Shown here one piece after another: positions 8,262-17,489 of a stretch of DNA of 64,000 nucleotides. The notes under the pieces are model-generated. The model saw only the letters and a program-made list of their open reading frames with translations, was not told where the DNA came from and ran no database searches. Position 1 is the stretch's first letter. Each line of letters begins with the position of its first letter. This DNA comes from Allobosea caraganae (lineage in GTDB: Bacteria; Pseudomonadota; Alphaproteobacteria; Rhizobiales; Beijerinckiaceae). Where the stretch lies: the NCBI RefSeq assembly GCF_003351345.1, contig NZ_QQTO01000037.1, forward strand, positions 495,501 to 559,500. The letters run 5' to 3'. The position numbers and the translations under genes were made by a program.

Positions 8262-9455
8262 TTAGATAGCCCCGGCGCGGCGCAACTCCGCGACCGCTCC
8301 GGCATCGTAGCCGAGCTCGGCCAGGATCTCGTCATTATGCTCGCCGGCCTCGGGCGTCGCCGTCGCCACGCTGGCTGGCGTGCGCGAGAGCGTCACCGGC
8401 TCGCCGACGACGCGATAGTCGCCGAGCACCGGATGGTTCACCGCCTGCGCGATGCCGAGATGCTGCACCTGCGGGTCGTCGAACATCTCGTCGACCGCGT
8501 AGATCGGCCCGGCCGGCACGGCAGCGGCCTCGAAGGCCGCGAGCCAATGCGCCGAGTCATGCTGGCGCAGGATGTCTTCGAACATGACGCGCAGCTCCGG
8601 CCGCTTCGGCAGGCGCTTCTCCATGCTGTCGTATTCAGGGTCGTCGGCCAGCTCGGGCCGGCCGATCGCCGTGCAGAAGGAGCGCCAGTGGCCCTCGGCG
8701 CCGACGCCGATATTGATGTAGCCGTTTCGCGTGGCGTAGACGCCCATCGGCGTCGAATAGGGATGGTCGTTGCCGGCCTGCGGCGGCACCGTGCCCTCGA
8801 CCAGGAAGCGCGCCGCCTGGAAATCCATCATCGCGATCTGGGCTTCGAGCAGCGAGGTCTGGACCCACTGCCCCTTGCCGGAGGTCGCGCGCTCCTGCAG
8901 CGCCACGAAGGCGCCGAGCGCGCCATAGAGACCCGCAGCCGAATCCGCCACCGCGATGCCGGCGCGCACCGGCCCCTGCCCCGGCAGGCCGGTGACCGAC
9001 ATCATCCCGCCCATGCCCTGGGCGATCTGGTCGAAGCCGGCGCGGGTGCGATAGGGCCCGCTCTGGCCGAAGCCGGAGATCGAGACCAGGATGAGCCGCG
9101 GGTTGAGCTTGTGCAGCGTCTCGAAATCGAGCCCGAGCCGGTCCTTCACGTCGGGCCGGAAATTCTCGACCAGCAGGTCGGCGCCTTCGATCAGCTTGCG
9201 CAGGATCGCCTGGCCCTGCGGCGTCTTCAGGTTGACCGTCAGCGAGCGCTTGTTGCGGTGCAGGTTCTGCATGTCGTAGCCATGCCTGGCACCGCTCATG
9301 TTCTCGTTGGGGTCGAAGCCCGGCGGGCTCTCGACCTTGATCACGTCGGCGCCGAAATCGGCGAAGATGCGGGCGCAGGTCGGCCCGGCCCGAACCCGCG
9401 ACAGATCGAGCACGCGCAGCTTGGACAAGGCGGTGGATGGCGTCGGGCGGGGCAT
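8262..9455 (-). CDS. CaiB/BaiF-family (class III) CoA-transferase
   Basis: A 397-residue family III CoA-transferase that moves CoA from a donor thioester to a carboxylic acid. The N-terminal LRVLDLSRVRAGPTCARIFADFGADVIKVE segment and VSGFGQSGPY-like loop (VSISGFGQSGPYRTR, about 124-138) are typical. The catalytic aspartate is D171 in VADSAAGLYGAL. It is the first gene of a three-gene minus-strand operon, 31 bases upstream of the crotonase-fold gene. It would activate the imported or hydrolysed acid. A putative GntR site lies 74-89 bases upstream. Confidence 0.92.
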   Translation of the reverse strand: MPRPTPSTALSKLRVLDLSRVRAGPTCARIFADFGADVIKVESPPGFDPNENMSGARHGYDMQNLHRNKRSLTVNLKTPQGQAILRKLIEGADLLVENFRPDVKDRLGLDFETLHKLNPRLILVSISGFGQSGPYRTRAGFDQIAQGMGGMMSVTGLPGQGPVRAGIAVADSAAGLYGALGAFVALQERATSGKGQWVQTSLLEAQIAMMDFQAARFLVEGTVPPQAGNDHPYSTPMGVYATRNGYINIGVGAEGHWRSFCTAIGRPELADDPEYDSMEKRLPKRPELRVMFEDILRQHDSAHWLAAFEAAAVPAGPIYAVDEMFDDPQVQHLGIAQAVNHPVLGDYRVVGEPVTLSRTPASVATATPEAGEHNDEILAELGYDAGAVAELRRAGAI

Positions 9456-9528
9456 GACTCTGCTTGAAACGGAGGCAAGGGCCGCCGACTATGCTGACAG
9501 CCCCGCAAAGCGTCAACGCCCTGCCCAT

Positions 9529-9544
9529 CTTGCATGCAAAATAT
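9529..9544 (+). promoter_or_regulatory. Putative GntR operator, copy 3 (caiB-type operon)
   Basis: Reads CTTGCATGCAAAATAT. The core TTGCATGCAA is a perfect 10-base palindrome and differs by one base from TTGTATGCAA at the cyclase and gntR sites; the following AAAT is shared with the gntR site. It is upstream of the minus-strand CoA-transferase start at 9455. Confidence 0.5.
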
Positions 9545-9633
9545 TTCGGCCTGAACGGGGCGCCATGAAACAGGCGCCACCCTGCTCGAAACAGCCCTTA
9601 TTTCAAATAAACATGTATACAGAACGAGGCGTT

Positions 9634-9793
9634 CCCTTCTCCCCTTACGGGAGAAGGTGGCTCGGCGAAGCCGAGACGGATGAGGGGTCGCGCGACGATT
9701 GCAGCGTCGGGCGTGGCATCCTCGACATTCGGAAAGCGCAGCGCGACCCCTCATCCGGCGCTGCGCGCCACCTTCTCCCGCAGGGGGAGAAGG
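9634..9793. repeat. Extragenic palindromic repeat, family 2 copy A
   Basis: Outer arms CCCTTCTCCCCTTACGGGAG and CTCCCGCAGGGGGAGAAGG, inner arms GGATGAGGGGTCGCGCGAC and GCGCGACCCCTCATCC. The same layout occurs at 38356-38507. Noncoding. Confidence 0.75.
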
Positions 9794-9809
9794 ATTCGCG
9801 CTCGCAGGC

Positions 9810-10004
9810 TCAATCCCGCTTCGCGCCGGGCGTCGTCGTGCTTTGCGCCGCGACCGGGTCGCTCGCCGGAAAGGTATCCTTCAGCGCATCGACGAGATCG
9901 GCGTCCTTGCCCTTCTTGCGGGCCGCTTCCTTTTGCTCGCGCTGTTCCTGGCGCAGGCTCTCCTTGGCAGGATTGGCTGTCTTGGCGGCAGTGCTGGTCG
10001 ACAT
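9810..10004 (-). CDS. Small hydrophilic protein, probable general-stress member
   Basis: A 64-residue protein starting MSTSTAAKTANPAKESLRQE. It is Lys/Glu/Ala-rich and probably helical in its first half, followed by DALKDTFPASDPVAAQS. The FPASDP motif recurs in short alphaproteobacterial proteins of unknown function. The ATG is preceded by GGGGGAGAACC. An exact sigma-EcfG promoter motif (10061-10085) lies 57 bases upstream, so induction in the general stress response is likely. No signal peptide or membrane helix. The biochemical role is unknown. Confidence 0.8.
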   Translation of the reverse strand: MSTSTAAKTANPAKESLRQEQREQKEAARKKGKDADLVDALKDTFPASDPVAAQSTTTPGAKRD

Positions 10005-10060
10005 GGTTCTCCCCCTTGGCTCGATCCGGATTCCGCAGCGGCAGCCGCGGTCGCAAGGTC

Positions 10061-10085
10061 AACGCGGAAAAAGGATGGTCGTTCC
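10061..10085 (-). promoter_or_regulatory. Sigma-EcfG promoter for the 64-aa protein
   Basis: On the minus strand GGAAC (10085-10081) is followed by 16 bases and CGTT (10064-10061). This is the established general-stress consensus in Methylobacterium, Bradyrhizobium and Caulobacter relatives. Distance from CGTT to the ATG at 10004 is 57 bases. Confidence 0.75.
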
Positions 10086-10224
10086 ACCGGCCTCGTAGGG
10101 GCGCGCCACACTGCCCGACGCGCTAGAACCGTGCCGCATTCGCGCCATGCCGCTGCCGCCGGGATATGGACGCAGCGCTGACGCGCTCCCATTTGCGGGG
10201 TCGCCCGCAACAAGGAAGCCCGGC

Positions 10225-11232
10225 ATGGTCGATTTTTCAGTCCTCGATCTCTCCCCCGTGATCGAGGGGCAGGAACCCGGCGACGCGCTGCGCAACTCGC
10301 TCGACCTCGCCCGCCATGCCGAGGCGCTGGGCTACAAGCGCTACTGGGTCGCCGAGCACCACAACATGACCGGCATCGCCAGCGCCGCGACCTCGGTGGT
10401 GATCGGCTATCTCGCCTCCGGCACGAAGACGATTCGGCTCGGGGCGGGCGGCATCATGCTGCCGAACCATTCGCCGCTCGTGATCGCCGAGCAGTTCGGC
10501 ACGCTTGAGGCACTCTATCCCGGCCGCATCGACCTCGGGCTGGGCCGTGCGCCCGGCACCGACCAGCGCACGCTGCGGGCGCTGCGGCGCAACCCGATGG
10601 CGGCCGACAATTTTCCGCAGGACGTGCTGGAGGTGCAGGCCTTCCTCGCCCCGGTGCAGCCCAACCAGGCCGTGCAGGCCGTGCCCGGCGGCGGATTGGA
10701 GGTGCCGGTCTGGATCCTGGGCTCCAGCCTGTTCGGAGCGCAGCTCGCAGCCGAGCTCGGCCTGCCCTATTCCTTCGCCTCGCATTTCGCGCCCGATGCC
10801 CTGATGCAGGCGCTTTCCGTCTATCGCGAGCGCTTCAAGCCCTCCGAGCAGCTAGCCACGCCCTATGCCATGCCCGGCATCAACGTCGTCGCCGCCGACA
10901 CCGACGAGGAGGCGAGCTACCTCTTCACCACGATCCAGCAGCGCTTCACCGACATGATTCGCGGCACGCGCGGCAAGCTCCAGCCGCCGATCGACGACAT
11001 CGAGGCCTACTGGTCGCCGATGGAGAAGGCGCATGTCTCGGGCATGCTGCGCTACGCCTTCGTCGGCTCGCCCGAGAGCCTGAAGCGCCAGCTCGGCGCC
11101 TTTCTCGACGCGACCCGCGCCGACGAGATCATGGTCACAGCCCCGATACATGACCACGCTAAGCGCAAGCGATCCTACGAAATCCTCGCAGCCATTGCGC
11201 CAGAGATCGGCAGGGCGAAAAGCGCCGCCTGA
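10225..11232 (+). CDS. LLM-class flavin-dependent oxidoreductase (luciferase-like)
   Basis: A 335-residue bacterial-luciferase-like monooxygenase, probably using FMNH2 supplied by a separate reductase. It begins MVDFSVLDLSPVIEG and contains the typical YWVAEHHNMTGIASAATSVV segment (about 45-64), LGAGGIMLPNHSPLVIAEQFGTLE (about 77-100) and GRIDLGLGRAPGTD. Length matches the MsnO8/YhbW-like subgroup. The ATG at 10225 is chosen over an in-frame upstream ATG because AAGGA sits 9 bases before it and the family N-terminus starts there. Monocistronic; substrate unknown. Confidence 0.9.
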   Translation: MVDFSVLDLSPVIEGQEPGDALRNSLDLARHAEALGYKRYWVAEHHNMTGIASAATSVVIGYLASGTKTIRLGAGGIMLPNHSPLVIAEQFGTLEALYPGRIDLGLGRAPGTDQRTLRALRRNPMAADNFPQDVLEVQAFLAPVQPNQAVQAVPGGGLEVPVWILGSSLFGAQLAAELGLPYSFASHFAPDALMQALSVYRERFKPSEQLATPYAMPGINVVAADTDEEASYLFTTIQQRFTDMIRGTRGKLQPPIDDIEAYWSPMEKAHVSGMLRYAFVGSPESLKRQLGAFLDATRADEIMVTAPIHDHAKRKRSYEILAAIAPEIGRAKSAA

Positions 11233-11247
11233 CGGCAACAGCCGCTC

Positions 11248-11273
11248 GGAACCTCATGGTTCGGCGCCGCGTT
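11248..11273 (+). promoter_or_regulatory. Sigma-EcfG promoter for the transglutaminase-like gene
   Basis: GGAAC (11248-11252), 17 bases, CGTT (11270-11273). The -10 element ends 36 bases before the ATG at 11310, a good spacing for a promoter. Exact match to the sigma-EcfG consensus. Confidence 0.65.
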
Positions 11274-11309
11274 GCCATCGCGCGCCAGACCGAAGCATGA
11301 GGGGCCACT

Positions 11310-12116
11310 ATGAAGTTGAACGTCTCGGCGAGCCTGACCTACAGCTTCTCCAGCCCGACGCAGGTGATCGCCGCGATCGAGGCGGCCCACTCGCCGGACC
11401 AGACCATCCTCTCCGAAGAACTCTGGATCACCTCCGGCCCGGCGCTGATCCGCGACACCGAGGCGGCGAGCGGCGAGCGCCGCTTCCGCACCGCGCTCGA
11501 AGGCCAGGTCGGGATCAACTACCGCGCGGTGGTGGATAACGGCCAGCGCCCTCTGCTCGGCCCCGACGCCCGCCAGCACGACTGGGCCGAGCTGCCGCGC
11601 GAAGTGCTGCCCTATCTGCTGCCGAGCCGCTTCTGCCCATCCGACGAGTTCATGCGCTTCGCCCAGCGCGAGTTCCGCTCGGTGCGCGGCGGCGGCGCCC
11701 GCGTGCTCGCCATGCTCGACTGGCTCAATGCCCATGTCGACTACGTCCACGGCGTCAGCACCGCCAAGACCACCGCCGAGCACACCTTCATCGACCGCGC
11801 CGGCGTCTGCCGCGACTTCAGCCATCTCGGCATCACGCTGGCCCGCGCCATGAACATCCCGGCGCGCGCCGTCAGCGCCTACGCGCTTGCGCTCAAGCCG
11901 CCGGATTTCCACGCCGTGTTCGAGGTCTATCTCGACGGGCGCTGGTGGCTGCTCGACCCGACGCGGCTGGCCCCGATCGAAGGCATGGTCAGGATCGCCA
12001 GCGGCCGCGACGCCGCCGACATCGCCTTCCTGACCAGCGAGTATAACTGCCAGTGCCTGAGTCAGGTCATCACGGTGACGCAGGCGCCGGACGAGGCCGA
12101 GACGCGGGCGGCCTGA
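11310..12116 (+). CDS. Transglutaminase-like family protein
   Basis: A 268-residue cytoplasmic protein (no signal peptide) of the bacterial transglutaminase-like cysteine protease fold. The N-terminal beta region is followed by the core from about residue 155. The probable triad is Cys in RAGVCRDFSHL (about 171), His in PDFHAVFEVYL (about 205) and Asp in WWLLDPTRL (about 220), all present. Such proteins act as peptidases or amidases; the exact reaction is not established. It has its own exact sigma-EcfG promoter motif 36 bases upstream, so it is probably stress-induced. The short hairpin after the gene may end transcription before fur. Confidence 0.85.
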   Translation: MKLNVSASLTYSFSSPTQVIAAIEAAHSPDQTILSEELWITSGPALIRDTEAASGERRFRTALEGQVGINYRAVVDNGQRPLLGPDARQHDWAELPREVLPYLLPSRFCPSDEFMRFAQREFRSVRGGGARVLAMLDWLNAHVDYVHGVSTAKTTAEHTFIDRAGVCRDFSHLGITLARAMNIPARAVSAYALALKPPDFHAVFEVYLDGRWWLLDPTRLAPIEGMVRIASGRDAADIAFLTSEYNCQCLSQVITVTQAPDEAETRAA

Positions 12117-12129
12117 GCCTCTCCCTCAG

Positions 12130-12146
12130 TTGCAAATGATTTGCGA
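12130..12146. promoter_or_regulatory. Fur/Mur-box-like palindrome
   Basis: TTGCAAAT-G-ATTTGCGA: 8-base arms around one centre base, complementary at 7 of 8 positions. It resembles the TGCAAAT-type palindromes described for alphaproteobacterial Fur/Mur and lies 45 bases before the fur-like ATG, so autoregulation is likely. Confidence 0.55.
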
Positions 12147-12191
12147 TAGGCCGGTTTTGCAAAAGCCGGCCGGCATTGCTATTTCAGGCTC

Positions 12192-12650
12192 ATGAGGGGA
12201 ATCGACCAGCGGGTGGCCGTTTTCGAGGAGCAGTTGCGCCAATCCGGGCTCCGGATGACGCAGCAGCGCCGTCTGATCCTGCGCGTCCTGGCCGAGGCAG
12301 ACGACCATCCCGACGCGAAGGGCATCTTCACCCGCGCCTTCGCGCACGACCCGACGCTGTCGCTCTCGACCGTCTACCGCACGATGAAGATCCTGGAGAC
12401 GCAAGGCGCGATCGAGCGCCACGCCTTCGAGGACGGCGTCTCGCGCTACGAGCACGCCGACCAGCAGCACCACGACCACCTGATCGACATCGAGACCGGC
12501 AAGGTGGTCGAGTTCTCCTCGCCGGAGATCGAGGCGCTGCAGGCCAAGATCGCGGCCGAACTCGGCTACGAGATCGTGCGCCACCGGCTGGAGCTGTATG
12601 GGCGGCGCAAACCGCCAACACCGCGCGGTAAGAGCAAAGCGAAGACCTAG
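12192..12650 (+). CDS. Fur-family transcriptional regulator (Mur/Fur type)
   Basis: A 152-residue metal-responsive regulator. The winged helix spans about residues 15-85, with recognition helix STVYRTMKIL at 59-68. The metal-site segment HHDHLIDIETGKVVEF is at 93-108. No CxxC structural zinc motif is present, as usual in the rhizobial Fur/Mur lineage, in which Fur has become a manganese-responsive regulator (Mur). The histidine cluster differs from Irr. A palindromic box lies directly upstream. Whether it senses Fe or Mn cannot be decided here. Confidence 0.9.
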   Translation: MRGIDQRVAVFEEQLRQSGLRMTQQRRLILRVLAEADDHPDAKGIFTRAFAHDPTLSLSTVYRTMKILETQGAIERHAFEDGVSRYEHADQQHHDHLIDIETGKVVEFSSPEIEALQAKIAAELGYEIVRHRLELYGRRKPPTPRGKSKAKT

Positions 12651-12689
12651 CCCTCCGAATTCCGCTCAGGGCCATGTAGCGCGACATCT

Positions 12690-12701
12690 TGCAATATTGC
12701 A
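12690..12701. promoter_or_regulatory. Palindrome upstream of the toxin-antitoxin pair
   Basis: TGCAATATTGCA is a perfect 12-base palindrome ending 21 bases before the toxin ATG, within otherwise AT-richer sequence. It is a good candidate for the operator used in toxin-antitoxin autoregulation. Confidence 0.4.
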
Positions 12702-12722
12702 GGCGATATCAGATATTCTAGC

Positions 12723-13151
12723 ATGCGGTTGGTCCTGGACACGGCGGCGATGGTCGCGGCAATCCGAAGCGAAGCCGGGGCGTCGCGCCGTTTGCTCGTT
12801 GCCGGTCTTGAAAACCGCATAGCTCTGCTGGTCTCGGTCCCCCTAATGATCGAGTATCAATCCGTCATGACGCGGGCCGAGCATATGGAAGCGGCGAGGC
12901 TTTCCTTGGACGATATCGAAAGCCTGCTTGACGCGGTAGCTGCTGTTGCCAGGCCGGTGCGTCTAGCCTTCCTGTGGCGACCCGGCTTGCGCGATCCTGA
13001 CGACGACATGGTATTGGAGACAGCCGTCAACGGACAAGCGGATGCTATCGTGACGTTCAACCTGCGCGATTTCGGCAAGGTCGCCGAACGATTTGGCATC
13101 GCGGTATTGACGCCGGGCGAAGCGCTCAGGCGCGTGGAGGCGATCGAATGA
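12723..13151 (+). CDS. PIN-domain toxin (VapC-like, COG1569 type)
   Basis: A 142-residue putative ribonuclease toxin. PIN-domain acidic residues are visible: D6 in LVLDTAAMV, a Glu near residue 40 in PLMIEYQSV, the DPDDDMVLETA cluster near 100 and D in AIVTFNLRDF near 115. Length and NLRDF ending match the putative-toxin PIN_3 group. It overlaps the downstream gene by 4 bases (ATGA), so the two are translationally coupled. Base composition is less GC-rich than the neighbours, consistent with transfer. Toxicity is inferred from family only. Confidence 0.82.
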   Translation: MRLVLDTAAMVAAIRSEAGASRRLLVAGLENRIALLVSVPLMIEYQSVMTRAEHMEAARLSLDDIESLLDAVAAVARPVRLAFLWRPGLRDPDDDMVLETAVNGQADAIVTFNLRDFGKVAERFGIAVLTPGEALRRVEAIE

Positions 13152-13399
13152 GGAAGAGTAATTTTGCGCTGCGACTGCAGCCCTCGCTTCTCGACGAGGC
13201 TCGCAAACTCGCCGAAACAGAGGGTGTGGCGCTCAATCAGCTCATCAATGTCGCGGTAGCGGAAAAGCTCTCGGCACTTCGCACGGAGAGCTATTTCGCT
13301 GAGCGCATCGCTCGGGCGAACATACCAAAAGCTCTCGATATTCTGAAGCGCGCAGGCGTCGGCAATCGGCCCCTGGAAGGCGACGAGGTCCTGAAATAG
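13148..13399 (+). CDS. Antitoxin partner of the PIN toxin (RHH-like)
   Basis: An 83-residue protein starting MRKSNFALRLQPSLLDEARKLAE. The strand-helix-helix pattern FALRLQPSLLDEARKLAETEGVALNQLINVAVAEKL is that of a ribbon-helix-helix DNA-binding domain (HicB-C/Arc-like). The C-terminal tail would cover the toxin. Order is toxin first, antitoxin second, opposite to classical VapBC, but common for this PIN subgroup. It overlaps the toxin by 4 bases. Confidence 0.78.
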   Translation: MRKSNFALRLQPSLLDEARKLAETEGVALNQLINVAVAEKLSALRTESYFAERIARANIPKALDILKRAGVGNRPLEGDEVLK

Positions 13400-13404
13400 C
13401 CTTG

Positions 13405-13445
13405 CCCCCAAGGGCGATGGCCGGGTCAAGTCCGGCCATGACGCC
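13405..13445. repeat. Short extragenic hairpin between converging genes
   Basis: AAGGGCGATGGCCGG / CCGGCCATGACGCCCTT arms around TCAAGT form a near-perfect hairpin between the antitoxin and acs ends. It belongs to the widespread GCCGGG-TCAAG-CCGGCCATGACG type of rhizobial palindromes and may act as a bidirectional terminator. Confidence 0.5.
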
Positions 13446-13453
13446 CTTTGAGG

Positions 13454-15400
<1,947 letters not shown>

Positions 15401-15734
15401 ATCAGGCATCTCCCCGGACTTGGGCCGCCGGCGAAGCATCGGCGGCGCGGCTCATGGCATAGACGCCGGAATCCCGGCGCACAATGGCCGCTTCTTGCGA
15501 ATTGGCCGCATCATAAGACGGGAGGGACGCCCGGCAAGCGGCGCAGGCTCGCACTTTGGTGTCAGAGACTTTTGGCGAGGAAGGCGCCGCCATGCTAGCG
15601 CGCCGACATGGTCTCTCCGTCATTGCGAGGAGCGTAGCGACGAAGCAATCCAGGGGCCGTCGAGCGAGACCTCTGGATTGCTTCGCTGCGCTCGCAATGA
15701 CGGCGAGCGCCACTGCAATCGGAGCTCGCCGGCG
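15401..15734. other. 334-base intergenic region, acs promoter side
   Basis: Contains the upstream region of acs, where I cannot place a clear promoter, and a family-3 palindromic repeat at 15618-15702. No gene seen. Confidence 0.5.
15618..15702. repeat. Extragenic palindromic repeat, family 3 copy A
   Basis: Arms CGTCATTGCGAGGAGCG and GCTCGCAATGACG, with inner arms GAAGCAATCCAGG and CCTCTGGATTGCTTCG. The family is widespread in alphaproteobacteria; a second copy is at 26075-26193. Confidence 0.8.
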
Positions 15735-16142
15735 TTATAATCCACCCATCTCGCAGACGATGTCCCACTCGTCCTCGGTCACCGGCTGCACCGAGAGCCG
15801 AAACGACGTCACCAGCGCCATCTTGGCGAGCTTCGGCTCGGCCTTGACCGCGAGCAGCGTCACCGGCTTCGGCAAGGGCTTCACCGCCTTGAAGTCGACC
15901 AGCACCCAGGGCTCGCCCGGGAGCCAGTTATAGGCTTCCTTGATGACCTCGACGATGCCGACGACCTCGAGCCCCTCGTTGGAATGGTAGAAGAAGACCT
16001 GGTCGCCCGTCTTCATCGCCATCAGGTTGAGCTTGGCGGTGTGGTTCTTCACCCCGTCCCAATGCGTGCCCTTGGCGCCGGCCTTGACCTGGTCGTCCCA
16101 GGACCAGACCGAGGGTTCGGATTTGATCAGCCAGTGAGCCAT
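15735..16142 (-). CDS. EVE-domain protein
   Basis: A 135-residue single EVE domain (PUA-like fold) that in other proteins reads modified bases. The family signature is clear: MAHWLIKSEPSVWSWDDQVKAG, WDGVKNHTAKLNLMAMKTGDQVFFYHSNEG and PWVLVDFKAVKPLPKPVTL. Length is normal for stand-alone EVE proteins of alphaproteobacteria. It overlaps the stop of the upstream hypothetical gene by one base (TGATG), so it is the last gene of the tsaD-gpsA-hypothetical-EVE run. Presumed modified-nucleic-acid binder; no ligand is known. Confidence 0.92.
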   Translation of the reverse strand: MAHWLIKSEPSVWSWDDQVKAGAKGTHWDGVKNHTAKLNLMAMKTGDQVFFYHSNEGLEVVGIVEVIKEAYNWLPGEPWVLVDFKAVKPLPKPVTLLAVKAEPKLAKMALVTSFRLSVQPVTEDEWDIVCEMGGL

Positions 16143-16480
16143 CAGGCCTCGTCCTCTTTCGTGTCGTCCTGCATCGGCTGCGGCGGGCGCGATGCCGCCT
16201 CGCCCTGCTCGTTCCAGAAGCGCACCATCTCGCGCGTCAGCGCGGCATAATCCTGCGGATCGAGCTCGACCCTGACCTCGGCCTCGCCGAAGGGCAGGAT
16301 CAGCACGAAGCGATGCGTGTCCTCGCGGCGCCGGCGGCGCAGCTCGATCGCCCGCTCCGCGATGCGGCCCGCGAGCGGCACCGGCTGGCCCTCAGCCACG
16401 AGCTCGGCGCCGGTGGTCTTGCGCACCTCCGCGATGCCGCGCGCCACGCGCTTCGTCAGATCGGACCAGTCATTCGCCAT
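16142..16480 (-). CDS. Conserved hypothetical cytoplasmic protein
   Basis: A 112-residue protein without signal peptide or membrane helix. It begins MANDWSDLTKRVARGIAEVRK and has a basic stretch (RRRRRED) near residue 48, then a beta-rich part (HRFVLILPFGEAEVRVELD) and an acidic tail. I do not recognise the family. The ATG at 16480 has GAGGAGG 8 bases upstream and avoids overlapping gpsA. It sits between gpsA and the EVE gene with overlapping or very short gaps, so it is co-transcribed with them. Confidence 0.75.
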   Translation of the reverse strand: MANDWSDLTKRVARGIAEVRKTTGAELVAEGQPVPLAGRIAERAIELRRRRREDTHRFVLILPFGEAEVRVELDPQDYAALTREMVRFWNEQGEAASRPPQPMQDDTKEDEA

Positions 16481-16490
16481 TGCCGCCTCC

Positions 16491-17489
16491 TCAATTCTCA
16501 GCCCGGATCGGCCGCGCCAGCAGCCCGGCCACCGCCTCGCGCACGCCGACCTCGCCCGCGATGATCGCCGCAACCGCATCCGCGATCGGCGTCTCCACCT
16601 CTTTCGCCCGCGCCATCTCAGTCAGGATCGAGGCGGTGAAGGCGCCCTCGGCAAGCTTGCCGCCGGCAGCCTCTGCCGGAGACTTGCCCTCGCCCAGCGC
16701 CAGACCAAATGCAAAATTCCGCGATTGCGCCGAACCGCAAGTCAGCACGAGATCACCGAGGCCCGACAGCCCCATCAAGGTCTCCGCCTGCGCGCCATAG
16801 GCCTCGCCGAAGCGGCGCAGCTCGGCAAAGCCGCGCGCCACCAGCGCGGCGCGGGCGCTCTCGCCGAACTTCAGCCCGATCGCGATCCCCGCCGCGATGG
16901 CGAGCACATTCTTGGCCGCGCCGCCGATCTCGACGCCGCGCGGATCGCCGCTGTGATAGATGCGGAAGGCCGGCGAGGTCAGTGCGCCCGCCAGCCGCTG
17001 GGCCAACCTCTCGTCGGAACAGGCCAGCGTCACTGCCGTCGGCAGGCCCCGCCCGATATCGGCCGCGAAACTCGGCCCCGACAGGATCGCGGGAATGGCC
17101 GCCGGCCAGACCTCGCCGATGATCTGCGTGGTGAAGCAGCCGCTCGCCTGCTCGATGCCCTTCGCCGCCGAGATCGCCGGCAGGCCGGCAGGATGAGCCC
17201 GAGCCACCGCCTCGACCACGCTACGGAAATGCTGCGTCGGCAGCGCCAGGATAAGCGCCTGCGCCTCGCCCAATGCGGCCAGCGAGCTCGTCGCCGCGAT
17301 GGTCTCGGGCAGCGTCACCCCTGGCAGCCTCGGCGCCTCGCGCCGTTCGGCAATGGCAGCGACCGTCTTCTCATCCCGCGCCCAGAGCAGGACCTTGCGC
17401 CCGGCCCGTGCCGCTGCGACCGCGAGCGCCGCGCCAAAGGAGCCGGCGCCGACGATGCCGATGGTCGAGAAATCCGCCTGGCCGCTCAT
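16491..17489 (-). CDS. gpsA: Glycerol-3-phosphate dehydrogenase [NAD(P)+]
   Basis: A 332-residue soluble enzyme that reduces dihydroxyacetone phosphate to sn-glycerol 3-phosphate, the first step of phospholipid synthesis. The Rossmann loop GIVGAGSFGAALAV (residues 12-25), the AAKGIEQ segment near 130, the catalytic region GGAAKNVLAIAAGIA near 190 and GLSGLGDLVLTC near 245 match GpsA. It overlaps tsaD by 4 bases (ATGA). The tsaD-gpsA pairing is common in alphaproteobacteria. Confidence 0.95.
   Translation of the reverse strand: MSGQADFSTIGIVGAGSFGAALAVAAARAGRKVLLWARDEKTVAAIAERREAPRLPGVTLPETIAATSSLAALGEAQALILALPTQHFRSVVEAVARAHPAGLPAISAAKGIEQASGCFTTQIIGEVWPAAIPAILSGPSFAADIGRGLPTAVTLACSDERLAQRLAGALTSPAFRIYHSGDPRGVEIGGAAKNVLAIAAGIAIGLKFGESARAALVARGFAELRRFGEAYGAQAETLMGLSGLGDLVLTCGSAQSRNFAFGLALGEGKSPAEAAGGKLAEGAFTASILTEMARAKEVETPIADAVAAIIAGEVGVREAVAGLLARPIRAEN

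Larger units (their letters stand above)
9456..9809. other. 354-base intergenic region: GntR-type site plus palindromic repeat
   Basis: Holds the promoter side of the CoA-transferase operon with the GntR-type site at 9529-9544, and a family-2 palindromic repeat at 9634-9793. No gene is seen. Confidence 0.6.
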
